This document shows, in pieces, positions 39,398 through 48,122 of a stretch of DNA of 64,000 nt (the first letter of the stretch is position 1; each line of letters opens with the position of its first letter). The position numbers were made by a program, and so were the translations under genes. The notes beneath the pieces are model-generated. The model was not told the DNA's origin and did not search any database. It saw nothing but the letters and a program-made list of their open reading frames with translations. Where the stretch lies: contig MKWE01000056.1 in the NCBI GenBank assembly GCA_001899585.1, positions 281,581 to 345,580 of the forward strand, read 5' to 3'. Source of the DNA: Rhodospirillales bacterium 70-18. GTDB lineage: Bacteria; Pseudomonadota; Alphaproteobacteria; Acetobacterales; Acetobacteraceae.

Positions 39398-40228
39398 ATG
39401 ACTCTTTTCTCCCGCCGCGACGCACAGGCCGTCGCCAGCATCCTGCGCGATGCCAGCATCGCCGAGATCCGCCCGCGCTTCCGCAGGCTCGCCGCCGGTG
39501 ACGTGCGCGCCAAGTCCGGCCCGCTCGACCTGGTGACCGAGGCCGACGAGGCCGCCGAGCGCCGCATCACCGCGGCCCTGCGCGCCGCCTTCCCCGGCTG
39601 CGTCGTGGTGGGCGAGGAGGCGGCGACCGCCGATCCGTCGATCCTGGCGGCGCTGGCGGATGCCGAGCTCGCCTTCGTGGTGGACCCGGTGGACGGCACC
39701 TCCAACTTCGCCGCCGGCATGCCGCTGTTCGGCTGCATGGCGGCGGCGATCTGGCGCGGCGAGGTGGTCGCCGGCATCATCCACGATCCGATGGGCGACG
39801 ATACCGCCATCGCCGTGCGCGGCGAGGGTGCCTGGACCGAGACGCCGGACGGCCACCACGCCGATCTGCGCGTGGCCGCCCCGGTGCCGCTGGCCGAGAT
39901 GGCCGGCGCGGTGAGCTGGCGCTTCCTGCCCGAACCACTGCGCCAGACGGTTAACCGGGCGCTGCCCAAGGTGGCCGCCAGCTTCCAGTATCGCTGCGCC
40001 GCCCATGAGTACCGGCTCGCCGCCGGCGGGCACTGCCATTTCCTGTTCTACGGCCGGCTGTACCCCTGGGACCACGCGCCCGGCTGGCTGCTGCACCAGG
40101 AGGCCGGTGGCTACTCGGCGCGGTTCGACGGTACGCCCTACAGCCCCGCGATCACCAGCGGCGGCCTGATCTGCGCGCCCGACCGGGCGAGCTGGCAGGC
40201 GCTGCACGAGGCCTTGCTGGCAGGGTAG
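39398..40228 (+). CDS. inositol monophosphatase family protein
   Basis: A 276-residue magnesium-dependent phosphatase. The metal motifs are VGEEA, DPVDGTSNFAAGMPLFG and the C-terminal YPWDHAPGWLLHQEAGG, where the last Asp lies. The family dephosphorylates inositol phosphates, histidinol phosphate or related compounds; SuhB-like roles are possible. Start ATG 39398 is 13 bases after hflX. Substrate is not determined. Confidence 0.88.
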   Translation: MTLFSRRDAQAVASILRDASIAEIRPRFRRLAAGDVRAKSGPLDLVTEADEAAERRITAALRAAFPGCVVVGEEAATADPSILAALADAELAFVVDPVDGTSNFAAGMPLFGCMAAAIWRGEVVAGIIHDPMGDDTAIAVRGEGAWTETPDGHHADLRVAAPVPLAEMAGAVSWRFLPEPLRQTVNRALPKVAASFQYRCAAHEYRLAAGGHCHFLFYGRLYPWDHAPGWLLHQEAGGYSARFDGTPYSPAITSGGLICAPDRASWQALHEALLAG

Positions 40229-40249
40229 CCCGGCAGCAGGAAGGAAGGT

Positions 40250-40329
40250 CACAGGAGACGGAGAGGCGAAGAGAAGAAAAATCAGATGGTTATGGTATTT
40301 TCTTCTCTTCACCTCTACATCCCTCTGTG
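40250..40329. repeat. interspersed imperfect-hairpin repeat, copy 2
   Basis: GAAGAGAAGAAAA (40268-40280) pairs perfectly with TTTTCTTCTCTTC (40298-40310). The stem extends imperfectly outward to CACAG (40250) and CTGTG (40329). The outer arm CACAGGAGACGGAGAGGCG is almost the same as at 15113. The loop contains AGATGGTTATG, an 11-mer also at 62360. Located between the phosphatase and pirin genes, it may also end transcription. Confidence 0.6.
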
Positions 40330-40393
40330 AATCCGTTTCCTTGCTGTAAAATCCCACCGCCCACTTTGGGCATTGTCCCGAAGGAGGCCCCCG

Positions 40394-41293
40394 ATGAGCT
40401 GGTTGCCCACCCCCGACCCGGAAGCCGATGGCGCCGTCGACCTGGTTGTCGAACCCAGCAGCAAGGACCTCGGCGGCTTCTCGGTCCGCCGCGCGCTGCC
40501 CAGCATCAAGCGCCGCATGGTCGGGCCGTTCGTCTTCCTCGACCATATGGGCCCGGCGCTGATGGCGCAGGGGCAGGGCATGGATGTCCGCCCGCACCCG
40601 CATATCGGCCTGGCCACGCTGACCTACCTCACCGAGGGCAGCTTCGTGCACCGCGACTCGCTGGGCTCGCTGCAGGAGATCCGGCCGGGCGAGGTGAATT
40701 GGATGACCGCCGGGCGCGGCATCGCCCACTCCGAGCGCACCGGCACGCAGACCCGCCTGGCGCCGCACCGCATCCACGGCATCCAGAGCTGGATCGCGCT
40801 GCCGAAGGCGCATGAGGAGACCGATCCCGGCTTCGCCCATCACGACGTGGACAGCCTGCCGGCGGTGACCGACCGCGGCGTGTCGCTGCGGCTGATCGTG
40901 GGCGGCATGTTCGGCCAGCGCGCGCCGGTGCGCACCTTCTCGGACATGTTCTACGCCGATGCCGAACTGGCCCCCGGCGCCGCCCTGCCGCTGCCGGCCG
41001 AGCATGTGGAGCGGGCGGTCTATGTAATGCAGGGCGCGGTGGAGATCGCCGGCGACGTGTTCGCCGCCCCGCGCCTGCTGGTGTTCCGCCCGGGCGACGC
41101 CATCACGCTGCGCGCCACCGAACCCAGCCGGGTGCTGCTGCTGGGCGGCGAGCCGATGGACGGGCCGCGGCATATCTGGTGGAACTTCGTCTCCAGCTCC
41201 CAGGACCGGATCGACGCCGCCAAGGCCGACTGGAAATCCGGCCGCTTCGCCCCGGTGCCGGACGATCGCGAGTTCATCCCGCTGCCCGAGTGA
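40394..41293 (+). CDS. pirin family cupin protein
   Basis: A 299-residue bicupin. The N-terminal metal site is visible in RPHPHIGLATLTYLTEG with a downstream glutamate and histidine (GRGIAHSER). The C-terminal domain ends near WWNFVSSSQDRI. Bacterial pirins include quercetin dioxygenases and redox-sensing proteins; this one is not specified by sequence. AAGGAGG lies six bases before ATG 40394. Confidence 0.92.
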   Translation: MSWLPTPDPEADGAVDLVVEPSSKDLGGFSVRRALPSIKRRMVGPFVFLDHMGPALMAQGQGMDVRPHPHIGLATLTYLTEGSFVHRDSLGSLQEIRPGEVNWMTAGRGIAHSERTGTQTRLAPHRIHGIQSWIALPKAHEETDPGFAHHDVDSLPAVTDRGVSLRLIVGGMFGQRAPVRTFSDMFYADAELAPGAALPLPAEHVERAVYVMQGAVEIAGDVFAAPRLLVFRPGDAITLRATEPSRVLLLGGEPMDGPRHIWWNFVSSSQDRIDAAKADWKSGRFAPVPDDREFIPLPE

Positions 41294-41311
41294 CCGCGCC
41301 TTGATGCCGGC

Positions 41312-42085
41312 TCAGCGGCGCTTGGCGGCCAGGAAGGCGGCCATCCGCTCGGCCGGCTCCGGGGTGGCCCAGGCTTCGGCGAAGCAGTCGATGCCGCGGG
41401 CGATGGCGCCGGCCGGGCTCAGCTCCTCCCATTCGGCCATCAGACGTTTCTGCTGGCGGATGGCGTTGGGGCCGCAGGCCAGGATGTCGGTCAGCAGGCG
41501 CGCGATGGCGGCATCCAGCGCGTCCTCGGCCACCACCTCCTCCACCAGGCCCCAGGCGAGCGCGGTCGGCGCGTCGATGGTCTCGCCGGTCAGCAGCAGG
41601 CGGCGGGTGCGGCCCCAGCCGATCAGCGGCGGCAGCAGGGCGGCCTCGATCACGCTTGGGATGCCGATCCGCACCTCCGGCATGCCCATCTTGGCGCCCA
41701 CGCTGGCCACCCGCAGGTCGCAGGCGGCGGCGATTTCCAGCCCGGCGCCCAGCGTGTAGCCCTGCATCCGGGCCACCACCGGCACCGGCAGGGCGCGGAT
41801 GGCGGCGCAGGCGCCGTGCAGGGCGGTGATGAAGGTGCGGCCGCGCGCGGCGTCCAGCGTCGCCATCTCGTTGATGTCGGCGCCGCCGATGAAGGCCCGG
41901 CTGCCCTCGCCGCGCAGCACCGCGGCGCGCAGGGCGGCATCGCCGGCCAGGGCCGCCATCGCCTCGGTCAGTGCCTGGATGGTCGGGCTGGCCAGGATGT
42001 TCAGCTTGGCGGCGTTGCAGACGGTGACGTGGGCGATGCGGCCCGCCGCCCGGTCCTCGATGCGTGTTTCGACCCGTGGAGCCAT
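41312..42085 (-). CDS. enoyl-CoA hydratase/isomerase family protein
   Basis: A 257-residue crotonase. The oxyanion hole residues are in FIGGADINEMATL and GYTLGAGLEIAAACDLRV. The catalytic glutamates fall in the region MGMPEVRIGIPSVI. One glutamate position may be changed from the classical pair, as common among family members with other reactions. It converges with pirin and is divergent from msrA. The acyl substrate is unknown. Confidence 0.88.
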   Translation of the reverse strand: MAPRVETRIEDRAAGRIAHVTVCNAAKLNILASPTIQALTEAMAALAGDAALRAAVLRGEGSRAFIGGADINEMATLDAARGRTFITALHGACAAIRALPVPVVARMQGYTLGAGLEIAAACDLRVASVGAKMGMPEVRIGIPSVIEAALLPPLIGWGRTRRLLLTGETIDAPTALAWGLVEEVVAEDALDAAIARLLTDILACGPNAIRQQKRLMAEWEELSPAGAIARGIDCFAEAWATPEPAERMAAFLAAKRR

Positions 42086-42160
42086 CTGTAACGTTTCCCC
42101 GTCTCGCTGGACATTTCCGGCAGTCGATCCAACCTTAGGGCGATATGCGGGAGAACGAGA

Positions 42161-42739
42161 ATGGCTGCAATTGAGACGGCGACCCCCCAGATGGCCAGCC
42201 TTCAGACGGCTACATTGGCCGGCGGCTGCTTCTGGTGCCTGGAGGCGGTGTATCTGGGCCTGCGCGGGGTGAGTGCGGCGAAATCCGGCTATGCCGGCGG
42301 GCATGTCGCCAACCCGACCTATGAGCAGGTCTGCGGCAAGCAGACCGGCCATGCCGAGGTGGTGCAGGTGACGTTCGACCCGGCGGAGGTCAGCTATGAC
42401 GACCTGCTGCGGGTGTTCTTCACCATCCACGACCCGACGACGCTGAACCGCCAGGGCAACGATGTCGGGCCGCAATACCGCTCGGCGATCTTTTTCCACA
42501 GCGAGGCGCAGCGGCTGGCCGCCGAGCGGATGGTCAAGGAGATCGAGGCGGCGGGCATCTGGGACGGCAGGCTGGTGACCGAGATCAAGCCGCTCGACCG
42601 GTTCTGGCCGGCCGAGGCGGAGCACGACGATTATTTTGCGCGCAACCCGTGGAGCGGCTATTGCCGCGCCGTGGTGGCGCCGAAGGTGCAGAAGTTCCGC
42701 AAGACCTTCGCCGACCGCCTGAAGGCCAGCGCGGCGTAG
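42161..42739 (+). CDS. msrA: peptide methionine sulfoxide reductase MsrA
   Basis: A 192-residue enzyme that reduces methionine-S-sulfoxide in proteins. GGCFWCLEAVYL contains the catalytic cysteine. The family's SGYAGGHVANPTYEQV, VTFDPAEVSYDDLL and C-terminal HDDYFARNPWSGYC follow. The last Cys is a likely resolving residue. An alternative start slightly downstream, around MASLQTATL, is possible. No msrB lies in the window. Confidence 0.95.
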   Translation: MAAIETATPQMASLQTATLAGGCFWCLEAVYLGLRGVSAAKSGYAGGHVANPTYEQVCGKQTGHAEVVQVTFDPAEVSYDDLLRVFFTIHDPTTLNRQGNDVGPQYRSAIFFHSEAQRLAAERMVKEIEAAGIWDGRLVTEIKPLDRFWPAEAEHDDYFARNPWSGYCRAVVAPKVQKFRKTFADRLKASAA

Positions 42740-42760
42740 CGGCAGCCAGGGGCAGGGGGG

Positions 42761-43342
42761 TCAGCCGCCCCCCTGCCAGGCCCGCAGCCAGTCCATCGGG
42801 TGGACCAGCATGATGATGTTCAGCGTCAGGTTGTCGCGGATGGCGATGCCCACCCCCAGCTCCATCGCCAGCAGCAGCGCCACCGTCGCCCAGACCGGCA
42901 GCCGCCAGGCGAGCAGGAAGCCCAGCACGGCGCACAGCGTGTCGGTGACCGAGTTCACCACGCTGTCGCCGTAATAGTCGAGCGAGATGGTCACGGCGCG
43001 GTAGCGCTCGATCACGAAGGGGGTGTTCTCGAACACCTCCCACGCCGCCTCCAGCGCGGTGGCGGCCAGCAGCCGCACCCCGACCGGCGCGCGGCGCAGC
43101 AGCAGCCGGGCGGCGGCGTAGAACAGGAAGCCGTGGATGACGTGGGAGAAGCTGTACCAGTCCAGCAGGTGCTGCGAGTTCTCGGAACTGAACACCACGC
43201 CGTGCCACAGCTTGACGTAGCCGCATTTGCAGATCGGGTCGCGGCCCATCCACAGCTCGGCGGCGGCCTGTGCCGCCACCAGCAGCGCGCAGCCGGCCGC
43301 GCCCAGGCGCCATGCCCCGCCATCCCTCCATCGCCGCATCAT
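42761..43342 (-). CDS. UPF0314 (DUF2585) membrane protein
   Basis: A 193-residue membrane protein with about five hydrophobic segments. [38 protein letters not shown] and [14 protein letters not shown] are diagnostic for UPF0314, a family I know mainly from alphaproteobacteria. Its function is unknown. ATG 43342 and 43339 are adjacent starts; the frame is open to 43441. It is divergent from the amino-acid permease. Confidence 0.88.
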   Translation of the reverse strand: MMRRWRDGGAWRLGAAGCALLVAAQAAAELWMGRDPICKCGYVKLWHGVVFSSENSQHLLDWYSFSHVIHGFLFYAAARLLLRRAPVGVRLLAATALEAAWEVFENTPFVIERYRAVTISLDYYGDSVVNSVTDTLCAVLGFLLAWRLPVWATVALLLAMELGVGIAIRDNLTLNIIMLVHPMDWLRAWQGGG

Positions 43343-43458
43343 CCGCCGCCCTTTGCCGTGCCAATGCCGGCCTGCATGGCGCACGCTACACCGGCGCCCG
43401 GCTTGCGTCCCGCCCCCCCGGCCCGGCATGGTGCGGCGCAACCAGGAGCCTCCGCCGC

Positions 43459-44253
43459 GTGCGCCCGCGCCCCACCCGTTCCGACCTGCCGCACTGGATC
43501 GCCTTCGCGCTGCTGATGGCGCTGGCCGCCTGGCTGCTGGTGCGGGCCGGGGCGGCGATGCCGTATCGCTGGCAGTGGCAGCGGGTGCCGCAATATCTGT
43601 TCAAGACCTACCAGGGGCATGTCTACCCCGGCCCGCTGCTGAACGGGCTGGGGGTGACGCTGGTGGTCTCCGCCTGGGCCTTCGTGGTGGCGCTGGCCGC
43701 CGGGCTGCTGGCGGCGCTGCTGCTGCTGTCGGGCAGCCGGGTGGGGCGGGGGGTGGCGCGCGGCTATGTGGAGCTGATCCGCAACACGCCGCTGCTGGTG
43801 CAGCTGTACCTGTTCTATTTCGTGCTGGCGCCGATCCTGGGCATCGGCCGCACGCTGACCGGCATCCTGACGCTGGGGCTGTTCGAGGGGGCGTTCGCCG
43901 CCGAGGTCATCCGCGCCGGCATCCTCGCCGTGCCGGCCGGCCAGCGCGAGGCGGCGGCCGGCCTGGGGCTGACCAACTGGCAGGCGATGCGCCTGGTGGT
44001 GCTGCCGCAGGCCGCCCGCGTGGTGCTGCCGCCGCTGGCCTCGCTGGCGATCAGCATCGTGAAGCACTCGGCGATCATCAGCGTGATCGCCATTTTCGAC
44101 CTGGCCAACGAGGCGCGCGGCATCATCGCCGACACCTTCATGACCTTCGAGCTGTGGTTGACCGTTGCCGCGATCTACCTGGGCGTGACCATAATCCTGT
44201 CCCTGCTGGCATCGCTGCTGGAGCGCCGGCTGGCGCGCGGGACCTCCCGTTGA
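43459..44253 (+). CDS. polar amino-acid ABC transporter permease (first)
   Basis: A 264-residue permease of the HisM/GltK type. An N-terminal helix is followed by [19 protein letters not shown] and [19 protein letters not shown]. The coupling loop is [19 protein letters not shown]. It starts at GTG 43459 with AGGAG 10 bases upstream. The longer frame from 43270 is unlikely because it lacks homology. It belongs to a permease-binding protein-permease set. Confidence 0.85.
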   Translation: MRPRPTRSDLPHWIAFALLMALAAWLLVRAGAAMPYRWQWQRVPQYLFKTYQGHVYPGPLLNGLGVTLVVSAWAFVVALAAGLLAALLLLSGSRVGRGVARGYVELIRNTPLLVQLYLFYFVLAPILGIGRTLTGILTLGLFEGAFAAEVIRAGILAVPAGQREAAAGLGLTNWQAMRLVVLPQAARVVLPPLASLAISIVKHSAIISVIAIFDLANEARGIIADTFMTFELWLTVAAIYLGVTIILSLLASLLERRLARGTSR

Positions 44254-44266
44254 GAAAGGACGCATC

Positions 44267-45064
44267 ATGAACCGCCGAACCCTGTTGCTGGCCGCCGCCG
44301 TCGCCCCCTGGGTGCGCCCCGCGCTGGCCGCCGAGAGCGTGATCGACAGCATCAAGGCGCGCGGCGTGCTGCGCTCCGGCCTGTCCACCTTCGTGCCCTG
44401 GGCGATGCGCGACAAGCAGGGCGAGCTGATCGGCTACGAACTGGACGTGGCGCGCCGGCTGGCCGCCGACCTGGGGGTGAAGCACGAGCCGGTGCCGACG
44501 GCGTGGGACGGCATCATCCCGGCCCTGCTGGCGGGCAATTTCGACATGATCATCGGCGGCATGACCATCACCCCCGCGCGCGCCGAGAGCGTGGACTTCA
44601 CCGAGCCGTACTCGTTCAGCGGGGTCGCCATGGTGGCCAGCCTGAAGACCGCGCCGGGGCTGTCCAGGCTGGAGCAGTTCAACCGGCCGGACTTCACCCT
44701 GGTCGCGCGGCGCGGCACCAACGCGGTGCCGACGGTGCAGCAGATGCTGCCGCTGGCCACGCTGCGCCAGTTCGACGACGATGCCCAGGCGCTTCAGGAG
44801 CTGCTGAACGGCCGCGCCATGGCCTGGTTCACCTCCACCCCCAAGCCGGCCTTCTCGGTGGTCGACCATCCGGCCGACCTCTACCAGCCGGTCAAGGGCG
44901 TGCTGGTGGCGCAGAAGGACGCGATGGCGCTGCGCAAGGGCGACACCAAGGCGCTGGGCGTGCTGAACGACTGGATCGCCGCCCGCCATGCCGACGGCTT
45001 CCTCGCCGGCCGCTTCCATTACTGGTTCGAGGGGCGGGACTGGCTGAGCCTGGTCAAGTCCTGA
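44267..45064 (+). CDS. amino-acid ABC transporter substrate-binding protein, family 3
   Basis: A 265-residue periplasmic protein with a cleavable signal peptide (MNRRTLLLAAAVAPWVRPAL, cleavage after ALAAE). The family 3 fold is seen in IDSIKARGVLRSGLSTFVPW, GYELDVARRLAADLGV and DMIIGGMTITPARAESVDFTEPY. It should bind a polar amino acid such as glutamate or glutamine; the side-chain pocket is not resolved. It lies 13 bases after the first permease. Confidence 0.9.
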   Translation: MNRRTLLLAAAVAPWVRPALAAESVIDSIKARGVLRSGLSTFVPWAMRDKQGELIGYELDVARRLAADLGVKHEPVPTAWDGIIPALLAGNFDMIIGGMTITPARAESVDFTEPYSFSGVAMVASLKTAPGLSRLEQFNRPDFTLVARRGTNAVPTVQQMLPLATLRQFDDDAQALQELLNGRAMAWFTSTPKPAFSVVDHPADLYQPVKGVLVAQKDAMALRKGDTKALGVLNDWIAARHADGFLAGRFHYWFEGRDWLSLVKS

Positions 45065-45102
45065 GCCGCTCCCGCCCGGGCCTCACCTGGCTCGACGGGC
45101 TG

Positions 45103-45936
45103 GTGCTGGCCGTGCTGGCCGGCTTCGCGGGGTTCGTCGCCTGGCGGGTGCAGGCGGTGCTGAACTACCAGTGGAGCTGGGGCTTCATCCCCAACTATCT
45201 GGTGCGCTGGGACGACCGGCGCGGCTGGGTCGCCAACCTGCTGCTGCAGGGGCTGGCGACCACGCTGCGGCTGACGCTGTGGGGCATGGCGCTGGCCAGC
45301 CTGTTCGGCGCCGTCGTGGCGCTGGCTCGCACGGCGCGGATGAAGCTGCTGCGCCTGCTGGGCGGGGCCTATGTGGAGTTGATGCGCAACACGCCGCCGC
45401 TGGTGCTGGTGTTCGTCGGCTATTTCTTCGTCTCCAGCCAGGTGATGCCGCTGCTGGGCATCGACGCGCTGCTGGACCACGCGCCGCCGGCCGCGCTCCG
45501 GGTGATCGGGGTGGCGTTCGGCGAGCCGCGGCTGCTGAAGAACTTCCTCGCCGCCCTGGTGGTGCTGGCGCTGTTCGAGGGCGCCTATGTCGCGGAGATC
45601 CTGCGCGGCGGCATCCAGTCGGTGGAGCTCGGCCAGTGGGACGCCGCGTCCGCCCTGGGCATGACGCGCTGGCAGGTGCTGCGGCTGGTGGTGCTGCCGC
45701 AGGCGGTGGCGCGCATGGTGCCGCCGCTGGGCGGGCAGTTCATCAGCCTGATCAAGGATAGCTCGATCGTCTCGCTGATCTCGGTGCAGGACCTGACCTT
45801 CATGGCCAGCGACATCGCGGTTTCCACCACCCGGGTGTTCGAGACCTGGATCACCGCGTCGGCGATGTATTTCGCGGTGTGCTTCAGCCTGTCGCTGCTG
45901 TTCCGCCGGTGGGAGCGGCGGCTGGCGGCCCGTTGA
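45103..45936 (+). CDS. polar amino-acid ABC transporter permease (second)
   Basis: A permease of about 277 residues starting at GTG 45103. FEGAYVAEILRGGIQS, LGQWDAASALGMTRWQVLRL and QFISLIKDSSIVSLISVQDL are typical HisQ/GltJ features. The first conventional start leaves the first helix almost at the N-terminus. The frame is open upstream, and CTG 45061 overlaps the previous stop as CTGA, so a CTG start giving 14 more residues is plausible. No ATP-binding gene follows; the ATPase must be supplied elsewhere. Confidence 0.83.
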   Translation: MLAVLAGFAGFVAWRVQAVLNYQWSWGFIPNYLVRWDDRRGWVANLLLQGLATTLRLTLWGMALASLFGAVVALARTARMKLLRLLGGAYVELMRNTPPLVLVFVGYFFVSSQVMPLLGIDALLDHAPPAALRVIGVAFGEPRLLKNFLAALVVLALFEGAYVAEILRGGIQSVELGQWDAASALGMTRWQVLRLVVLPQAVARMVPPLGGQFISLIKDSSIVSLISVQDLTFMASDIAVSTTRVFETWITASAMYFAVCFSLSLLFRRWERRLAAR

Positions 45937-46927
45937 GCCGGCGGCCGGCGTTGCGCGCCAGCGTGGCCAGCGCGGTGCCGGAGCCGACCAGGGCGCGCTG
46001 CGCGTCGGTAAGGCGCGCCGTCGCCAGCGCCTGGGCCGACACGTCGGAGGTGAAGATCGGGTAGTCGGTGCCGAACATCACCCGCTCCGCCCCGAACACC
46101 GCCACCGCCATCTCCAGCGCGCGCGGGCCGAGGGAGGCGCAGTCGAACACGATCTCGCCCAGCATCGCCGAGGGGCGCGGGGCGGCGGGGTCGCGGGTGG
46201 CGACGATATGGTCCATCCGCTCCACCACGAAGGGGAAGGTGCCGCCCAGGTTCACCACCTGCCAGGTGATGTGCGGATAGCGCGCCATCGCCTCCGAATG
46301 CAGCAGCGAGATCAGCGCATGGGTGATGCCGGCATGCAGCTCGATGGTGGAGGCGCGGTGCATCGCCAGGTCCGGCCAGGCCTTCGGCGCCAGGCTCTCG
46401 TCGTGGCGCTGGCCGGGATGCAGCATCAGGTGCGCGCCGAGCGCCTCGGCCGCCTCCAGCAGCGGCGCCAGGGCGGCGACGCCGGCCAGGGAGTGGAAGT
46501 AGTTGCTCGGGAGGATCGCGCCGACATGGCCGAGCCCCCGCACCGCCCGTTCCAGCTCCGCCGCCGCGCGGTCCGGCTCGGCCATCGGCAGGCCGGCCAG
46601 GGCGGTGAAGCGGTCCGGATGGGCGGCGCAGGTGGCGGCCAGTTCGTCGTTCACGTCGCGCACCAGCGCCAGCGACTCGCCGATCGGCAGCACGTCCGGC
46701 CCCAGTGCGCCGGGGAAGGTGATGAGCTGGCGGCCGATACCCTGCCGGTCCATCCAGCCCAGCCGCTCGGCCAACGAGACGAAGCCGCCCTCCAGCGGAA
46801 AGCGGCTGGTCGGCGTCACCATGAAGCGGCGGCCGCCGGCGTGTTCCACCAGCGGCACCGTGCCGCGTCGGGCCAGGTGGGCGAACAGCGTCTCGCCGTA
46901 GAAATGCGCGTGGGTGTCGAAGATCAT
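45884..46927 (-). CDS. amidohydrolase (ACMSD-like, metal-dependent)
   Basis: A 347-residue TIM-barrel amidohydrolase 2. IFDTHAHFYG is the first metal motif, and FGTDYPIFTS holds the catalytic Asp. A family histidine sits in LMLHPGQRHD. Relatives decarboxylate or hydrolyse aromatic and vinyl acids. The last 53 coding bases overlap the permease antisense, and the C-terminal tail NGPPAAAPTGGTAATG is probably unstructured. It is coupled to the oxygenase upstream by an ATGA overlap, suggesting a joint catabolic step. Confidence 0.85.
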   Translation of the reverse strand: MIFDTHAHFYGETLFAHLARRGTVPLVEHAGGRRFMVTPTSRFPLEGGFVSLAERLGWMDRQGIGRQLITFPGALGPDVLPIGESLALVRDVNDELAATCAAHPDRFTALAGLPMAEPDRAAAELERAVRGLGHVGAILPSNYFHSLAGVAALAPLLEAAEALGAHLMLHPGQRHDESLAPKAWPDLAMHRASTIELHAGITHALISLLHSEAMARYPHITWQVVNLGGTFPFVVERMDHIVATRDPAAPRPSAMLGEIVFDCASLGPRALEMAVAVFGAERVMFGTDYPIFTSDVSAQALATARLTDAQRALVGSGTALATLARNAGRRLNGPPAAAPTGGTAATG

Positions 46928-47907
46928 CCAGCCGCCTTCTGGTCATCTGCCCTTTGGCGATAGGCGAAGGCGGCGTCGAAGCGGGACTGCACATAGGCGC
47001 CGCAGGTCACCGGCTCGTAGCGCGCCGCCTCGCCGGGGCGGGTGACCGGCACGATCGGGGTATCGCGGTCCGGGTCCACGAACACCGCGCAGGACAGCCG
47101 CTGCCGCCCCGAGCGGTTGACCACGCGGTGCGGCGTGGAGCGGAAGCGGTCATTGCTCCAGCGCGCCAGCAGGTCGCCGACATTGACCACGTAGGTGCCC
47201 GGGATCGGGTGCGCGGTCACCCAGCCGTCATGCCCGCGCACCTCCAGCCCGCCGGTCGCGTCCTGGCAGAGCAGGGTGAGGCAGCCCCAGTCGGTATGCG
47301 GCGACACGCCGAACTGGTCGCCCGCGGCGTCCGGCGGCTGCGGCGGGTAGTGGATGACCGAGCCGCGCGAGGTCGGGTGGGCGATGCGGCGCACGAACAT
47401 GTCCTCGGCCACGCCCAGGCTGGCGGCGAAGGCGCGCAGCAGCCGCCAGCCGACCGCGTTGGCGGCGTCCAGATAGGCGGTGAACGCCGCGCGCATGCCG
47501 GCGGGCGCCTGCGGCCACTGGTTGGGCGGGGTGCCGTGGGCGTCGGGCGCGGCGGCGTCGGTGGCGCTGTCCAGGCCCCAGATGAAGCTCTCCTTCAGGT
47601 CCGGCCGGGCGCCGGCATACATCCGCGCCTCGCCGGCCTGCACCAGGCCGCGATGCCAGGGGTTCACCGCCACCTGCCGCCGCGCGGCCTCGGGCAGGGC
47701 GAAGAAATCGGCGGCCATGGCGAAGACCGAGTCGATCAGCGCCTGCGGCACGCCATGGTTGCGCACGTAGAAGAAGCCGGTCGCCTCGGCCGCCGCCAGC
47801 ATCTGCGCCGCCACCGCCGCGCCGGCCGCCGGATCGGCGCCCAGGCCGGCGATGTCGATGACCGGGATCGCCGCGATGTCGATCCGGGTGGCCGGGGCGT
47901 GGGCCAT
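46924..47907 (-). CDS. isopenicillin N synthase-like 2OG-Fe(II) oxygenase
   Basis: A 327-residue non-heme iron oxygenase. An N-terminal DIOX_N domain contains ATGFFYVRNHGVP. The core has the HxD metal pair in VSPHTDWGCLTLL, the distal histidine in RSTPHRVVN and an RxS-type arginine in SGRQRLS. Relatives hydroxylate small organic acids or plant-hormone-like compounds, usually with 2-oxoglutarate. ATG 47907 has AGGAG six bases upstream, so the 47922 ATG is less likely. It is co-transcribed with the amidohydrolase. Confidence 0.88.
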   Translation of the reverse strand: MAHAPATRIDIAAIPVIDIAGLGADPAAGAAVAAQMLAAAEATGFFYVRNHGVPQALIDSVFAMAADFFALPEAARRQVAVNPWHRGLVQAGEARMYAGARPDLKESFIWGLDSATDAAAPDAHGTPPNQWPQAPAGMRAAFTAYLDAANAVGWRLLRAFAASLGVAEDMFVRRIAHPTSRGSVIHYPPQPPDAAGDQFGVSPHTDWGCLTLLCQDATGGLEVRGHDGWVTAHPIPGTYVVNVGDLLARWSNDRFRSTPHRVVNRSGRQRLSCAVFVDPDRDTPIVPVTRPGEAARYEPVTCGAYVQSRFDAAFAYRQRADDQKAAG

Positions 47908-47961
47908 GGCGCTCTCCTGCATGCCGCGCCGCGATGGTGCCGCAGGCGGCGCGGCGGCGCC

Positions 47962-47997
47962 AGTGCGATATAAATGAGTGCGATATAAATGAGTGCG
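47962..47997. repeat. 15-base tandem repeat in divergent promoter region
   Basis: AGTGCGATATAAATG occurs twice in exact tandem (47962-47976 and 47977-47991), followed by a partial AGTGCG. Each copy contains GATATAAAT, which is like a -10 element. It lies between the divergent oxygenase and Liv binding-protein genes, so it may be an iterated operator or a recent slippage duplication. Confidence 0.65.
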
Positions 47998-48122
47998 GCA
48001 CGAAGGCGAACGAATTGCCGTGTGTAACAGCCGTCACAATTTGCCTCGAGCGCCTGTCAACGTGCTGTGAGATGTGCGAGTTTTGTACGGACGGCGTGAC
48101 GGATAGGGCGGGGCAACGAGAC

